A stretch of DNA of 12,116 nucleotides from an uncultured Mucilaginibacter sp. (GCA_903885865.1 CAISKH010000472.1:1-12116), one strand, 5' to 3'. Positions 1-6,545 are shown, counted from the stretch's first letter. The notes: generated by a model from the sequence alone, not told the origin. A program made the numbers and translations.

Positions 1-1362
1 TGCAAGCAATCCATGTGTTGAACTAACTGCCTGCAAATTACCCTTATCGTCTATGATCCCCTGCTTCATCAGCCATTGTTCAAACTCGGGGGCGGGCCTT
101 AAACCTAGTACCTTACGCAGGTATAAAGCATCATGAAATGAGGTGGATTGATAGTTCAGCATAATATCATCGGATCCGGGAATACCCATTACAAAGTTGC
201 ACCCGGCCACACCTAACAGGGTAAGCAGGTTATCCATATCATCCTGGTCGGCTTCTGCATGGTTGGTATAGCAAACATCAACACCCATGGGTAATCCAAG
301 CAATTTTCCGCAGAAATGATCTTCCAGCGCGGCACGTATAATTTGTTTGCCATCATATAAATATTCAGGGCCAATAAAACCCACAACGGTATTAACTAAC
401 AATGGGTTATATTTCCTGGCAACGGCATAAGCGCGGGCTTCACAGGTTTGCTGGTCAACCCCCGAATTAGCATTTGCTGATAATGAACTGCCCTGCCCGG
501 TTTCAAAATACATTACGTTATTGCCAATGGTACCACGATTTAACGATAAGGTGGCCTGGTAGGCTTCTTCCAATAATTCTAAACTTACGCCAAAACTGGC
601 ATTTGTTTTCTCTGTACCGGCTATAGACTGAAAACAAAGATCAACCGGTGCACCCTCGTTGATAAGCTGAATGGTTGTGGTAATATGGCTTAACACACAG
701 GCTTGTGTGGGTATATCAAATTGCTGTCTTAATGTATCGATCAGTCTCAGCAAATTAGCAACTGCCGCCGGGCTATCCGCTGCGGGGTTAATGCCGATAA
801 CGGCGTCGCCACTACCATACAGTAAACCATCAATAATGCTTGCCGCTATTCCTTTGGGGTCATCGGTAGGGTGATTAGGCTGTAGCCGTGTTGAGAAATG
901 CCCGGTTAAACCTATAGTATTGCGAAAACGGGTAACCACTTCACATTTTTTTGCTACCGCTATCAGGTCCTGGTTACGCATCAGTTTTGATACTGCCGCC
1001 ACCATTTCGGGGGTCAGGCCGGTAGCTATACTTTTTAGTGTTTCGGTATGGGTATCGTCACTTAATAACCAGTCGCAAAAATCGCCAACTGTCAAATGGC
1101 TTATCAAAGCAAATGCCGTGGTATTATGGGTGTCAATTATTAACCGGGTTATTTCGTCTTTTTCATAAGGAATAACAGCCTCGTTCAAGAAAGTTTTTAA
1201 GGGTACATCCGCCAAAGTTATTTGCGCCGCCACGCGTTCCTCGTAGCTTGAAGCACATACCCCCGCCAATTCATCACCAGAGCGGTACGGCGATGCTTTT
1301 GCAAGCAGGGTTTTCAAATCCTCAAACCGGTATATTTTGCTTTTTATGGTGTGCCGATACAT
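1..1362 (-). CDS. eutB: Ethanolamine ammonia-lyase large subunit EutB (3' end cut by window)
   Basis: EutB is the catalytic, adenosylcobalamin-dependent subunit of ethanolamine ammonia-lyase, which splits ethanolamine into acetaldehyde and ammonia in the cytoplasm. The frame opens with ATG at 1362 and stays open for 454 codons to the window edge. Known E. coli EutB is about 453 residues, so only the last few residues can be missing. Substrate-binding positions known in the E. coli enzyme are in place: the RLQPNHPTDD segment (Arg159 and Gln161 here), Asn192 in the GINPAAD segment, Glu287 in YFETGQG and Asp362 in GVDVCYTNHAE. The small subunit gene eutC is expected just left of the window, on the same strand. 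The permease gene eat lies 86 bp upstream on the same strand, which supports a co-transcribed uptake-plus-cleavage unit. No truncation or frameshift is seen. Confidence 0.95.
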   Translation of the reverse strand, partial: MYRHTIKSKIYRFEDLKTLLAKASPYRSGDELAGVCASSYEERVAAQITLADVPLKTFLNEAVIPYEKDEITRLIIDTHNTTAFALISHLTVGDFCDWLLSDDTHTETLKSIATGLTPEMVAAVSKLMRNQDLIAVAKKCEVVTRFRNTIGLTGHFSTRLQPNHPTDDPKGIAASIIDGLLYGSGDAVIGINPAADSPAAVANLLRLIDTLRQQFDIPTQACVLSHITTTIQLINEGAPVDLCFQSIAGTEKTNASFGVSLELLEEAYQATLSLNRGTIGNNVMYFETGQGSSLSANANSGVDQQTCEARAYAVARKYNPLLVNTVVGFIGPEYLYDGKQIIRAALEDHFCGKLLGLPMGVDVCYTNHAEADQDDMDNLLTLLGVAGCNFVMGIPGSDDIMLNYQSTSFHDALYLRKVLGLRPAPEFEQWLMKQGIIDDKGNLQAVSSTHGLLA

Positions 1363-1412
1363 ATTGGTTTATTGAGCCGCCTTTTTATTAGTTCATTAGG
1401 TGTTCGCTAATA

Positions 1413-1443
1413 CCTTTTGCCTTTATCCTTTTACCTTTAACCT
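1413..1443. repeat. 7-bp-period low-complexity repeat between eat and eutB
   Basis: The plus strand reads CCTTTTG, CCTTTAT, CCTTTTA, CCTTTAA, CCT: four heptamer units and a partial one. On the transcribed (minus) strand it is a purine-rich AAAGG series just upstream of eutB. I recall similar CCTTTTG-type runs in intergenic DNA of Bacteroidetes. A role in ribosome binding or RNA stability is possible but not shown. It may simply be a slippage-prone repeat. Confidence 0.6.
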
Positions 1444-1448
1444 CAAAC

Positions 1449-2777
1449 TTAAGCTTCCATTAACGCTTCGCCCGATATTTTTACCTTATGCTTACCCATC
1501 AATACAAAAATGGCTATAAACAAAGCTAAGATACCCAAAAACAAGAGGCTTACCATTACATTAAAATACATAATGGCAACCATGCATATTAACGATATTA
1601 CTAAGGCTGTAGCGGGAAATATGGGATAAAACGGAGATATAAAGGGTCGTTCCAGGTCAGGCTCCTTCTTTCTTAAAATAAAAAGGCTCACCATGCTCAT
1701 CATGTACATGGTAACGGCCCCCAATACAGATAGTACGATGATCTGATCGGTGGTGCCACAATATATTGCAACAAAACTTACTGCCCCGCTGGCCATTATT
1801 GCCCAGTGAGGGGTTTTAAAACGATGGCTGACAGTCCCCAGGCCCCGGGGCAAATAACCGCTCCGGGCCATGGCAAACACCTGCCTTGATGAAGCTAATA
1901 TAATACCATGCAGCGAGGCTATCAAACCAAACAAGCCAATACCCGCAAACAGTTTGGTTAAAGCATTTTTGTCGCCTAATACTATGCCGATAGAGGCGGG
2001 TAACGGATAATCGAGGCCGCTCAGCTTGTGCCAGTCGGTTATGCCACCGGTTAATACCATTACCCCAAAAGCTAAAAACACTAACGTTACAATGGCCGAT
2101 ATATAACCTTTAGGGATATTTTTTTTTGGTTCTTTAACCTCTTCTACTACCATAGCTACGCCCTCTATCGCTAAATAGAACCAAACCGCGAAAGGCAAGG
2201 CGGCAAAAACGCCCGCCCATCCAAAAGGCATGGGGCTGGCCAGGTAATTTGCCATTTTAAAATGAGGCGAAACTATGCCCATATATAATAACAATTCGGC
2301 TACGGCCAGTATAGTGATGAAAACTGAAAATACTGCCGACTCTTTTACCCCCCATATATTCAACAAAATAAAAGCTGTGTTAAACAATAGCGCCGATTGC
2401 ATAACCGGGATAACCGGGTATAAGAAATGCAGGTAACTGCCTAATGATATGGCAATAGCCGGCGTAGCCAGCAGGAAATCTATCAAAGTAGCATAACCGG
2501 CAATAAAACCGCCAAACGGCCCCATTGCCCTGTAAGCGTAGGCAAATGCTCCCCCCGCATGCGGAATAGCCGCGGTAAGTTCGGTATAGCTAAAAACGAA
2601 CGTAACATACATAATAGTAACCACAACAGTTGCTATCAACAGCCCGATGGTGCCCGCAACTGCCCACCCCAGGTTCCAGCCAAAATATTCCCCTGATATA
2701 ACCAGCCCAACGCCAATTGCCCATAAATGAACAGGTTTTAATACCCGTTTTAACTGTTCTGTGCCGGTAGCTGCCAT
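1449..2777 (-). CDS. eat: Ethanolamine permease (APC superfamily)
   Basis: This 442-residue integral membrane protein belongs to the amino acid-polyamine-organocation transporters and most resembles the ethanolamine permease family. The N-terminal first-helix region VISGEYFGWNLGW is characteristic of that group, and the length matches (about 440-460). Roughly twelve hydrophobic segments run through the protein. The cytoplasmic-loop region IEGVAMVVEEVKEPKKNIPKG (about residues 203-223) is the conserved APC loop. The reading frame can be extended one codon upstream to a TTG at 2780, but the adjacent ATG at 2777 is the more natural start. The gene lies directly upstream of eutB on the same strand, so it most likely brings ethanolamine in for EutBC. 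Another small amine or amino acid cannot be excluded from sequence alone, but the eutB linkage makes ethanolamine the best guess. Confidence 0.88.
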   Translation of the reverse strand: MAATGTEQLKRVLKPVHLWAIGVGLVISGEYFGWNLGWAVAGTIGLLIATVVVTIMYVTFVFSYTELTAAIPHAGGAFAYAYRAMGPFGGFIAGYATLIDFLLATPAIAISLGSYLHFLYPVIPVMQSALLFNTAFILLNIWGVKESAVFSVFITILAVAELLLYMGIVSPHFKMANYLASPMPFGWAGVFAALPFAVWFYLAIEGVAMVVEEVKEPKKNIPKGYISAIVTLVFLAFGVMVLTGGITDWHKLSGLDYPLPASIGIVLGDKNALTKLFAGIGLFGLIASLHGIILASSRQVFAMARSGYLPRGLGTVSHRFKTPHWAIMASGAVSFVAIYCGTTDQIIVLSVLGAVTMYMMSMVSLFILRKKEPDLERPFISPFYPIFPATALVISLICMVAIMYFNVMVSLLFLGILALFIAIFVLMGKHKVKISGEALMEA

Positions 2778-2841
2778 CAACCTGATTTTGAATAATTATG
2801 CCGCCTTAAGTTAGTTAAAGAGGGTGGTATTTCAAAACATA

Positions 2842-2906
2842 AAGTAGCAGTGGCAGTTTTAAGTAGCACCAAATATCACTGCTACTTAAAACTGCCACTG
2901 CTGCTT
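2842..2906. repeat. Long inverted repeat (27-bp arms) between dinB and eat
   Basis: Arms 2842-2868 and 2880-2906 are complementary over 27 positions with one T/G wobble, around an 11-nt loop (2869-2879). The core of the arm is AGCAGTGGCAGTTTTAAGTAGC. It starts about 5 nt after the dinB stop codon on the dinB-transcribed strand, so it could end dinB transcription or protect its 3' end before eat. The stem is far longer than a usual intrinsic terminator, and no clean U-tract follows: the minus strand continues TTTATGTTTTG. A dispersed palindromic element is an alternative. Confidence 0.8.
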
Positions 2907-2910
2907 ACTA

Positions 2911-4095
2911 TCAATCCCTCAAAAAAGGATTAAAATTCCTTGTACCAATAGCCATGCCTGCCGCCCGGCAAACAGTTTTATCGCCAAATTTAAAGTTGAT
3001 CTTATCCATGGCCTGGTAAAGCTTAATACGCTCTTCGTTATCTTCAAACAGGTTGATCTGGTAACTGCCGGGGCATAGGTTACTTAGCTTTACCCCTATC
3101 AGGCGTATGGGCCTGTGCCCGTCCCAGGCTTTTTTGAGCAGGTTTTTTATGCCGGGTATTAATATATGCTCGGCAGCGGTGAGGGCTATTTTCTCCTGTA
3201 CCGTATGGGTTTCAAAATTGGTGTACCGCACCTTTATGGCAAGGCATGAGGCTACTTTATTTTCCCTGCGTAGTTTGGAAGCCAGCTCCTCGGTCATTGA
3301 TACCAGTGTGGTCTCCAGTATTTTTGGATCTGCTACATTGGTATGAAAAGTATTCTCGGTCGATATAGATTTACGGTCGCTATGCGGAACGATCTCACTT
3401 TCATCAATTCCATTAGCTCGTTCCCATATATACCGGCCATGCTTACCAAAAACCGTGTCCAGGAAACGCAGCTCCACTTTTTGCAGATCGCCAATTTTTT
3501 CAATACCAAACTGGTACAGCTTCTGGCAGGTCTTTTCGCCCAACATTGGTATTTTACGTATGGATAACGGCGCCATAAACTCTTTTTCTTTACCATGCTC
3601 AATTAATAACTGCCCGTTTGGTTTAGCGGCGTTGGTAGCCATTTTAGCAACAGTTTTGCCCGATGCCATACCAAAAGAAATAGGCAGCCCGGTTTCGCGT
3701 ATTACCCGTTGCCGCAGGTCAGACGCCAGTTGGTAGCAGTCATGATAACGGTCCATGCCGGTCATATCGATATAAAACTCATCAATTGATGTTTTTTGAT
3801 AAAGCGGCACGCTGTCATGAATGATCTGTGTAACCTGGCGCGAAGCATCACTATAACGCCCATGACTGCCGCGTATAATAATAGCATGAGGGCAAAGCTT
3901 CATCGCTTGTTTCATGGGCATAGCGGAGTGGATACCAAATTTACGCGCCTCGTAACTGCATGATGCCACCACGCCCCTGTCGGCCGAGCCGCCGATAAGT
4001 ACCGGCTTGCCTATCAGGTCAGGGTTAAATAAACGCTCAACAGATACAAAGAAGGAATCCAAATCGATATGTACTATGCAGCGCTTCGCTTCCAT
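2911..4095 (-). CDS. dinB: DNA polymerase IV (Y-family translesion polymerase)
   Basis: DinB is an error-prone DNA polymerase that copies past damaged template bases. With the start at 4095 the protein is 394 residues and begins MEAKRCIVHIDLDSFF, matching the family's usual N-terminus. An upstream ATG at 4167 would add 24 lysine/asparagine/isoleucine-rich residues and overlap the divergent gene, so it was not chosen. Catalytic acids are visible: Asp11 in HIDLDSFF, and Asp105 and Glu106 in TSIDEF. The steric-gate aromatic lies in the SFF segment. The palm/fingers (SYEARKFGIHSAMP), the thumb and the little-finger domain follow in order. QINLF at 346-350 fits a sliding-clamp binding peptide, but it sits about 45 residues before the C-terminus rather than at the very end. 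The gene is transcribed away from the 2H phosphoesterase gene. A long hairpin follows its stop. Confidence 0.95.
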   Translation of the reverse strand: MEAKRCIVHIDLDSFFVSVERLFNPDLIGKPVLIGGSADRGVVASCSYEARKFGIHSAMPMKQAMKLCPHAIIIRGSHGRYSDASRQVTQIIHDSVPLYQKTSIDEFYIDMTGMDRYHDCYQLASDLRQRVIRETGLPISFGMASGKTVAKMATNAAKPNGQLLIEHGKEKEFMAPLSIRKIPMLGEKTCQKLYQFGIEKIGDLQKVELRFLDTVFGKHGRYIWERANGIDESEIVPHSDRKSISTENTFHTNVADPKILETTLVSMTEELASKLRRENKVASCLAIKVRYTNFETHTVQEKIALTAAEHILIPGIKNLLKKAWDGHRPIRLIGVKLSNLCPGSYQINLFEDNEERIKLYQAMDKINFKFGDKTVCRAAGMAIGTRNFNPFLRD

Positions 4096-4099
4096 AAAG

Positions 4100-4107
4100 C
4101 AAATATA
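4100..4107 (-). promoter_or_regulatory. Putative -7 promoter box for dinB
   Basis: On the minus strand this reads TATATTTG, an exact match to the Bacteroidetes sigma-A -7 consensus TAnnTTTG. It lies only 4 nt upstream of the chosen dinB ATG, so transcription from it would yield an almost leaderless mRNA. No clear TTTG-type -33 element is seen. This also argues against the upstream 4167 start codon, which would lie outside such a transcript. Confidence 0.45.
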
Positions 4108-4121
4108 AATTTTATTTGCAT

Positions 4122-4144
4122 AAATACTAATATTTTTAGTATTT
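4122..4144. promoter_or_regulatory. AT-rich palindrome in the dinB / 2H-phosphoesterase divergent region
   Basis: AAATACTAA (4122-4130) and TTAGTATTT (4136-4144) are perfect 9-bp inverted arms around a 5-nt spacer. The palindrome covers the place where the -33 element of the putative dinB promoter should lie. It sits 21 bp before the plus-strand ATG at 4166, as a shared operator would. DinB is damage-inducible in many bacteria, so a repressor site is plausible, but I do not recognise the motif as a named operator. Confidence 0.4.
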
Positions 4145-4165
4145 TCGTTTTTAAATAAAACGATC

Positions 4166-4792
4166 ATGTCAGACTATCAAGACTACCTCATCATCCTTTC
4201 GCCGCCCGAAAGTATTTGCAAAAGCATTAAGAAACTAAAGGATTTCAGCGCCGGCGTTGTCGGCGATTATGACAGCCGCTACTCAACAGCGCATATCACC
4301 ATACAGCTATGGCCGGGCAAAAGGCCGGTATGGATAGAGCCGCTGCTGCCCAAACTGGAACGCGAGCTACAAAGCCTGCCACCGCTGGTGGCAGAAATAA
4401 ACCGGTTCGATTTTTTCAACCATAAAGATACCCATACTATTTATGCGGGTTTAAACCTAAATGCACAGACCAATATATGGTTTAAGCACCTTCGCAAGTT
4501 TTTTAATAAAGCCAAGTTTGAACCGCATATTACTATTGCCCGCAGCATACCTCATGCCGATTTTATTAAACTATGGCCCCACTTTAAAGGCAAACAATGG
4601 AACGAACAATTTAAAATAGACAAGCTCACTGTATTAAAGCGCGAAACCATCAGCTATAGCAGTAAGTATAAAGTATTTAAAGAAATCAGGTTTAACCGCA
4701 GGCTCGATTTTGATACGTTTACTAATTCAAAGTTAAAGGCGCAAAGTTTCCCGTTGATTAAGGCTGATAGCAGGCAAATAAGTTTGTCTTGA
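4166..4792 (+). CDS. 2H phosphoesterase of the 2'-5' RNA ligase (LigT/ThpR-like) family
   Basis: This 208-residue protein carries the two HxTx motifs that define the 2H phosphoesterase superfamily: AHITI with His43/Thr45 and PHITI with His121/Thr123, about 78 residues apart. In this fold the two histidines face each other and act on 2'-5' or cyclic phosphodiester bonds in RNA or nucleotides. The actual substrate cannot be inferred. No signal peptide is seen, so it should be cytoplasmic. The domain appears to end near residue 175 (KEIRFNRR). The last 30 or so residues look less family-like and may be a lineage-specific tail. The gene is divergent from dinB across a 70-bp gap, and no operon partner follows. 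Confidence 0.8.
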   Translation: MSDYQDYLIILSPPESICKSIKKLKDFSAGVVGDYDSRYSTAHITIQLWPGKRPVWIEPLLPKLERELQSLPPLVAEINRFDFFNHKDTHTIYAGLNLNAQTNIWFKHLRKFFNKAKFEPHITIARSIPHADFIKLWPHFKGKQWNEQFKIDKLTVLKRETISYSSKYKVFKEIRFNRRLDFDTFTNSKLKAQSFPLIKADSRQISLS

Positions 4793-4852
4793 GAAAACAT
4801 GATCAGGTTGTCAGTAGCAGGATTATCGCAACAGCCACACCTTCAAGGCATT

Positions 4853-4889
4853 TGCACATCCTCACATCTGCATATCTGCACATCCGCAC
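4853..4889. repeat. 8-bp-period repeat (degenerate TGCACATC units)
   Basis: Consecutive octamers read TGCACATC, CTCACATC, TGCATATC, TGCACATC and a partial CGCAC. The array sits in the non-coding interval between the 2H phosphoesterase gene and the SRP RNA gene, some 40 bp before the latter's promoter box. Apart from this repeat, nothing recognisable was found in 4793-4930. Confidence 0.6.
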
Positions 4890-4930
4890 CCTTTTTTAAC
4901 AATTTATTAACCCAAAAACAAACCTTTTTC

Positions 4931-4938
4931 TATATTTG
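4931..4938 (+). promoter_or_regulatory. -7 promoter box of the SRP RNA gene
   Basis: TATATTTG is an exact match to the Bacteroidetes TAnnTTTG -7 element. It ends 4 nt before the predicted 5' end of the SRP RNA, which is the expected distance to a transcription start. No convincing TTTG -33 element is seen about 20 bp upstream. Confidence 0.65.
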
Positions 4939-4942
4939 CGCC

Positions 4943-5040
4943 GGGGTAAGTCTTTTACGGCCAGCTCCTCTTGAACTCCCCCAGGGTGGGAACGCAGCAA
5001 GGGTAGAGAGTTGTAGCGGTGCGATAAAAGTAGCTTACCC
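4943..5040 (+). ncRNA. ffs: Small bacterial signal recognition particle RNA (4.5S type)
   Basis: This RNA forms the scaffold of the signal recognition particle. It binds Ffh and FtsY and helps target membrane and secreted proteins to the translocon. The ends pair: GGGTAAG at 4944-4950 with CTTACCC at 5034-5040, and CTTTTA at 4952-4957 with TAAAAG at 5025-5030. The apical domain holds the conserved Ffh-binding core CCCCCAGG..GCAGCAAGGG. In my fold a GGGA (GNRA) tetraloop closes the tip (GU-GGGA-AC). At about 98 nt it is the short bacterial form without an Alu domain. It has a promoter box immediately upstream and a T-run immediately downstream, so it is an independent transcription unit. The open frame 4799-5110 that crosses it is spurious. 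Confidence 0.93.
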
Positions 5041-5053
5041 TTTTTTTATTTTT
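5034..5053 (+). terminator. SRP RNA terminator
   Basis: The 3' arm of the SRP RNA closing stem (CTTACCC) is followed directly by seven T residues, then ATTTTT. The closing helix plus this T-run forms an intrinsic terminator that also sets the RNA's 3' end. Confidence 0.75.
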
Positions 5054-5093
5054 GAAATTTTTAAACTACATTCAACAAAAGAAGTTGTAGGAA

Positions 5094-5243
5094 ATGAAAA
5101 CGAAGAGTAAAAAATTAAGGAATTTCGATACAGTTGCGGTTTTTAGGGAAATCAAGGATAAAATATCAAATGATATTAAGGGGATGAACTTTGAACAGTT
5201 AACGGCTTACCTGAACAAAACCAAACTAAAGAGTCAAAACTAA
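5094..5243 (+). CDS. Small hypothetical protein, 49 residues (antitoxin-like composition)
   Basis: ATG at 5094 opens a 49-codon frame ending in TAA at 5241-5243. The peptide is strongly basic at its start (MKTKSKKLRN). A predicted helical stretch FDTVAVFREIKDKISNDIKG follows, then a MNFEQLTAYLNKTKL tail. The pattern VxxFREIKxKIxxDIxGMxFEQxxxYL resembles small proteins that I recall being annotated as antitoxin-like in Bacteroidetes and Cyanobacteria, but I cannot name a family with certainty. The purine run GTAGGAA directly before the ATG is a poorly spaced ribosome binding site. No toxin gene is adjacent: the SRP RNA lies upstream and an oxidoreductase starts 30 bp downstream. It is likely real because of its coherent, family-like composition, but its function is unknown. 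Confidence 0.6.
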   Translation: MKTKSKKLRNFDTVAVFREIKDKISNDIKGMNFEQLTAYLNKTKLKSQN

Positions 5244-5273
5244 ATAGCGATCTATTTCAGGTTGCACAAATAA

Positions 5274-6254
5274 ATGCTTGATCTACTTATCATCGGCAGT
5301 GGCCCCATCGGAATTGCCTGCGGCCTTAAAGCGCAAGCGGCGGGTTTAAGCTTTGTTATTATTGAAAAAGGCTGTTTGGTGAACTCTCTTTATAACTATC
5401 CGTCTACCATGACCTTCTTTTCCACATCTGAAAGACTGGAGATCGGCGGCATACCGTTTGTAACCATCAATAACAAGCCTACCCGGGCAGAGGCATTGGA
5501 ATATTACCGCAGGGTGGCTACATCACACCATTTACCCATAAAATTATTTGAGGAAGTTACTGCTGTTATTCAGCTCGAAAACGGAGCATACGCGGTTATA
5601 ACAACTAATGGTACCTATCATGCACAACGGATAATTATTAGTACCGGTTTTTATGATATTGCCGTTAACCTGGATATTCCGGGCGAGGACCTGCCTAAAG
5701 TAAAACATTACTATAAGGACCCGCATTACTTCGCCATGCAAAAAATAGTGGTAGTCGGTTCAAGCAATTCGGCTATTGATGTGGCTTTAGAAACCTTTCG
5801 TAAGGGCGCCGAGGTTACGCTGGTTATTCGCGGAAGCGAAATAAGCCAGCGGGTTAAATACTGGGTTAGGCCCGATATTCTTAACCGGATAAAAGAAGGC
5901 AGCGTAAAAGCTTATTTTAACTCTAACCTGGTAGCCATACGTAAAACCGAAGTAGATATTGAAACGCCCGAAGGGCTTATCACTATCCCCAATGATTTTG
6001 TAATGGCCATGACGGGCTATAAACCTAATTTCGACCTGTTAAAAAAATGGGGCCTCAACCTATCCAACGATAAATTCATCCCCGAATACAACCCCGAAAC
6101 CATGGAAACCAACCTGCCCGGCCTGTACCTTGCCGGCGTGGTTTGCGGCGGCCTGGATACACACCTATGGTTTATTGAAAACTCGCGCATACACGCCGAT
6201 ATGATCATTGATGATATTGTTAGCAAACAGCCCCGACCAAAACGCCGCCGGTAG
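5274..6254 (+). CDS. ypdA: YpdA/Bdr-family FAD/NAD(P)H oxidoreductase (putative bacillithiol disulfide reductase)
   Basis: This 326-residue flavoprotein has two dinucleotide-binding sites: GSGPIG at residues 8-13 for FAD and VVGSSNSA at 161-168 for NAD(P)H. The segment EKGCLVNSLYNYPSTMTFFS (31-50) is typical of the YpdA family, whose studied members reduce bacillithiol disulfide. There is no CxxC redox pair, so it is not a thioredoxin reductase. In Firmicutes YpdA, as I recall it, the FAD loop reads GGGPCG and its Cys is needed for activity. Here that position is Ile12, and the nearest cysteines are Cys16 and Cys34. The strongly basic C-terminus (PRPKRRR) is unusual. The gene starts 30 bp after the small ORF and may be co-transcribed with it. 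A related quinone or ferredoxin reductase role cannot be excluded. Confidence 0.8.
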   Translation: MLDLLIIGSGPIGIACGLKAQAAGLSFVIIEKGCLVNSLYNYPSTMTFFSTSERLEIGGIPFVTINNKPTRAEALEYYRRVATSHHLPIKLFEEVTAVIQLENGAYAVITTNGTYHAQRIIISTGFYDIAVNLDIPGEDLPKVKHYYKDPHYFAMQKIVVVGSSNSAIDVALETFRKGAEVTLVIRGSEISQRVKYWVRPDILNRIKEGSVKAYFNSNLVAIRKTEVDIETPEGLITIPNDFVMAMTGYKPNFDLLKKWGLNLSNDKFIPEYNPETMETNLPGLYLAGVVCGGLDTHLWFIENSRIHADMIIDDIVSKQPRPKRRR

Positions 6255-6357
6255 AGCGGGCTTTAAAAAACCGGAAAATACTTTCTAAGCAGAATGTAAA
6301 AAAGTTTATCCAACCCGGGGGGATTAGAGGGCACTTATACTTTAATTAACTTTTTCC

Positions 6358-6391
6358 TTGCATAAGTTAATTTTTATGCAAACTTTTGCAT
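6358..6391 (+). promoter_or_regulatory. Promoter with overlapping palindromic operator at the head of the arg operon
   Basis: TTGCATAA (6358-6365) and TTATGCAA (6374-6381) are perfect 8-bp inverted arms with an 8-nt spacer. The second arm overlaps a further palindrome, ATGCAAA-CT-TTTGCAT (6376-6391). A Bacteroidetes-type promoter fits inside: TTG at 6358-6360, a 20-bp spacer, and AACTTTTG at 6381-6388 (7 of 8 to TAnnTTTG, counting the n positions), placing the start of transcription near 6393. The position in front of arginine genes and the TGCA-centred half-sites suggest an ArgR-type repressor site. That link is inference. Nothing else was recognised in 6255-6357. Confidence 0.5.
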
Positions 6392-6422
6392 CAAATTTAA
6401 AATAAAGCAAATAAACTATAAA

Positions 6423-6545
6423 ATGAACCTGCAAAGCTTAAACACGCCAGTTACAAGAGCAAATGCTGCTCCGGTTGCCGCTGCTTTGGTTTCAACTGTT
6501 TTATTTACCCCGTCACGACGAAGGCTATTTATCCCACGGGTTTAA
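6423..6545 (+). CDS. Candidate arginine leader peptide (40 residues)
   Basis: ATG at 6423 opens a 40-codon frame, about 30 nt after the predicted transcription start and 113 bp ahead of the first structural gene of the operon. The peptide begins MNLQSLNTPVTRANAAPV, continues with an alanine/valine-rich middle, and ends TPSRRRLFIPRV. Three consecutive arginine codons (CGA CGA AGG, 6516-6524) and a further CGG at 6537 come close to the stop codon. Five of 40 residues are Arg, and this occurs in front of arginine genes, which is the usual design of an amino-acid-sensing leader peptide. No ribosome binding site is clear, as is usual for Bacteroidetes. It could instead be a chance frame. Confidence 0.45.
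   Translation: MNLQSLNTPVTRANAAPVAAALVSTVLFTPSRRRLFIPRV

Noticed and set aside
671..1168. Two plus-strand open frames (671-874 and 920-1168)
   Set aside because: They lie antisense to eutB, whose conserved motifs account for the DNA.
3107..3736. Several open frames on both strands inside dinB
   Set aside because: They are out-of-frame shadows of dinB, whose catalytic motifs are intact in one frame.
4131..4138. Plus-strand -7 box TATTTTTA for the 2H phosphoesterase gene
   Set aside because: It lacks the final G of TAnnTTTG, and no properly spaced -33 element is present.
4096..4167. Upstream ATG start for dinB at 4167
   Set aside because: It adds 24 residues not seen in the family, overlaps the divergent gene start and lies upstream of the best promoter box.
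4799..5110. 103-codon plus-strand open frame
   Set aside because: It runs through the octamer repeat, the SRP RNA and its terminator, and its protein has no coherent composition. The RNA gene explains the region.
6248..6274. CCGGT..ACCGG hairpin after ypdA as a terminator
   Set aside because: It has only 5-bp arms with a long loop and no T-run.
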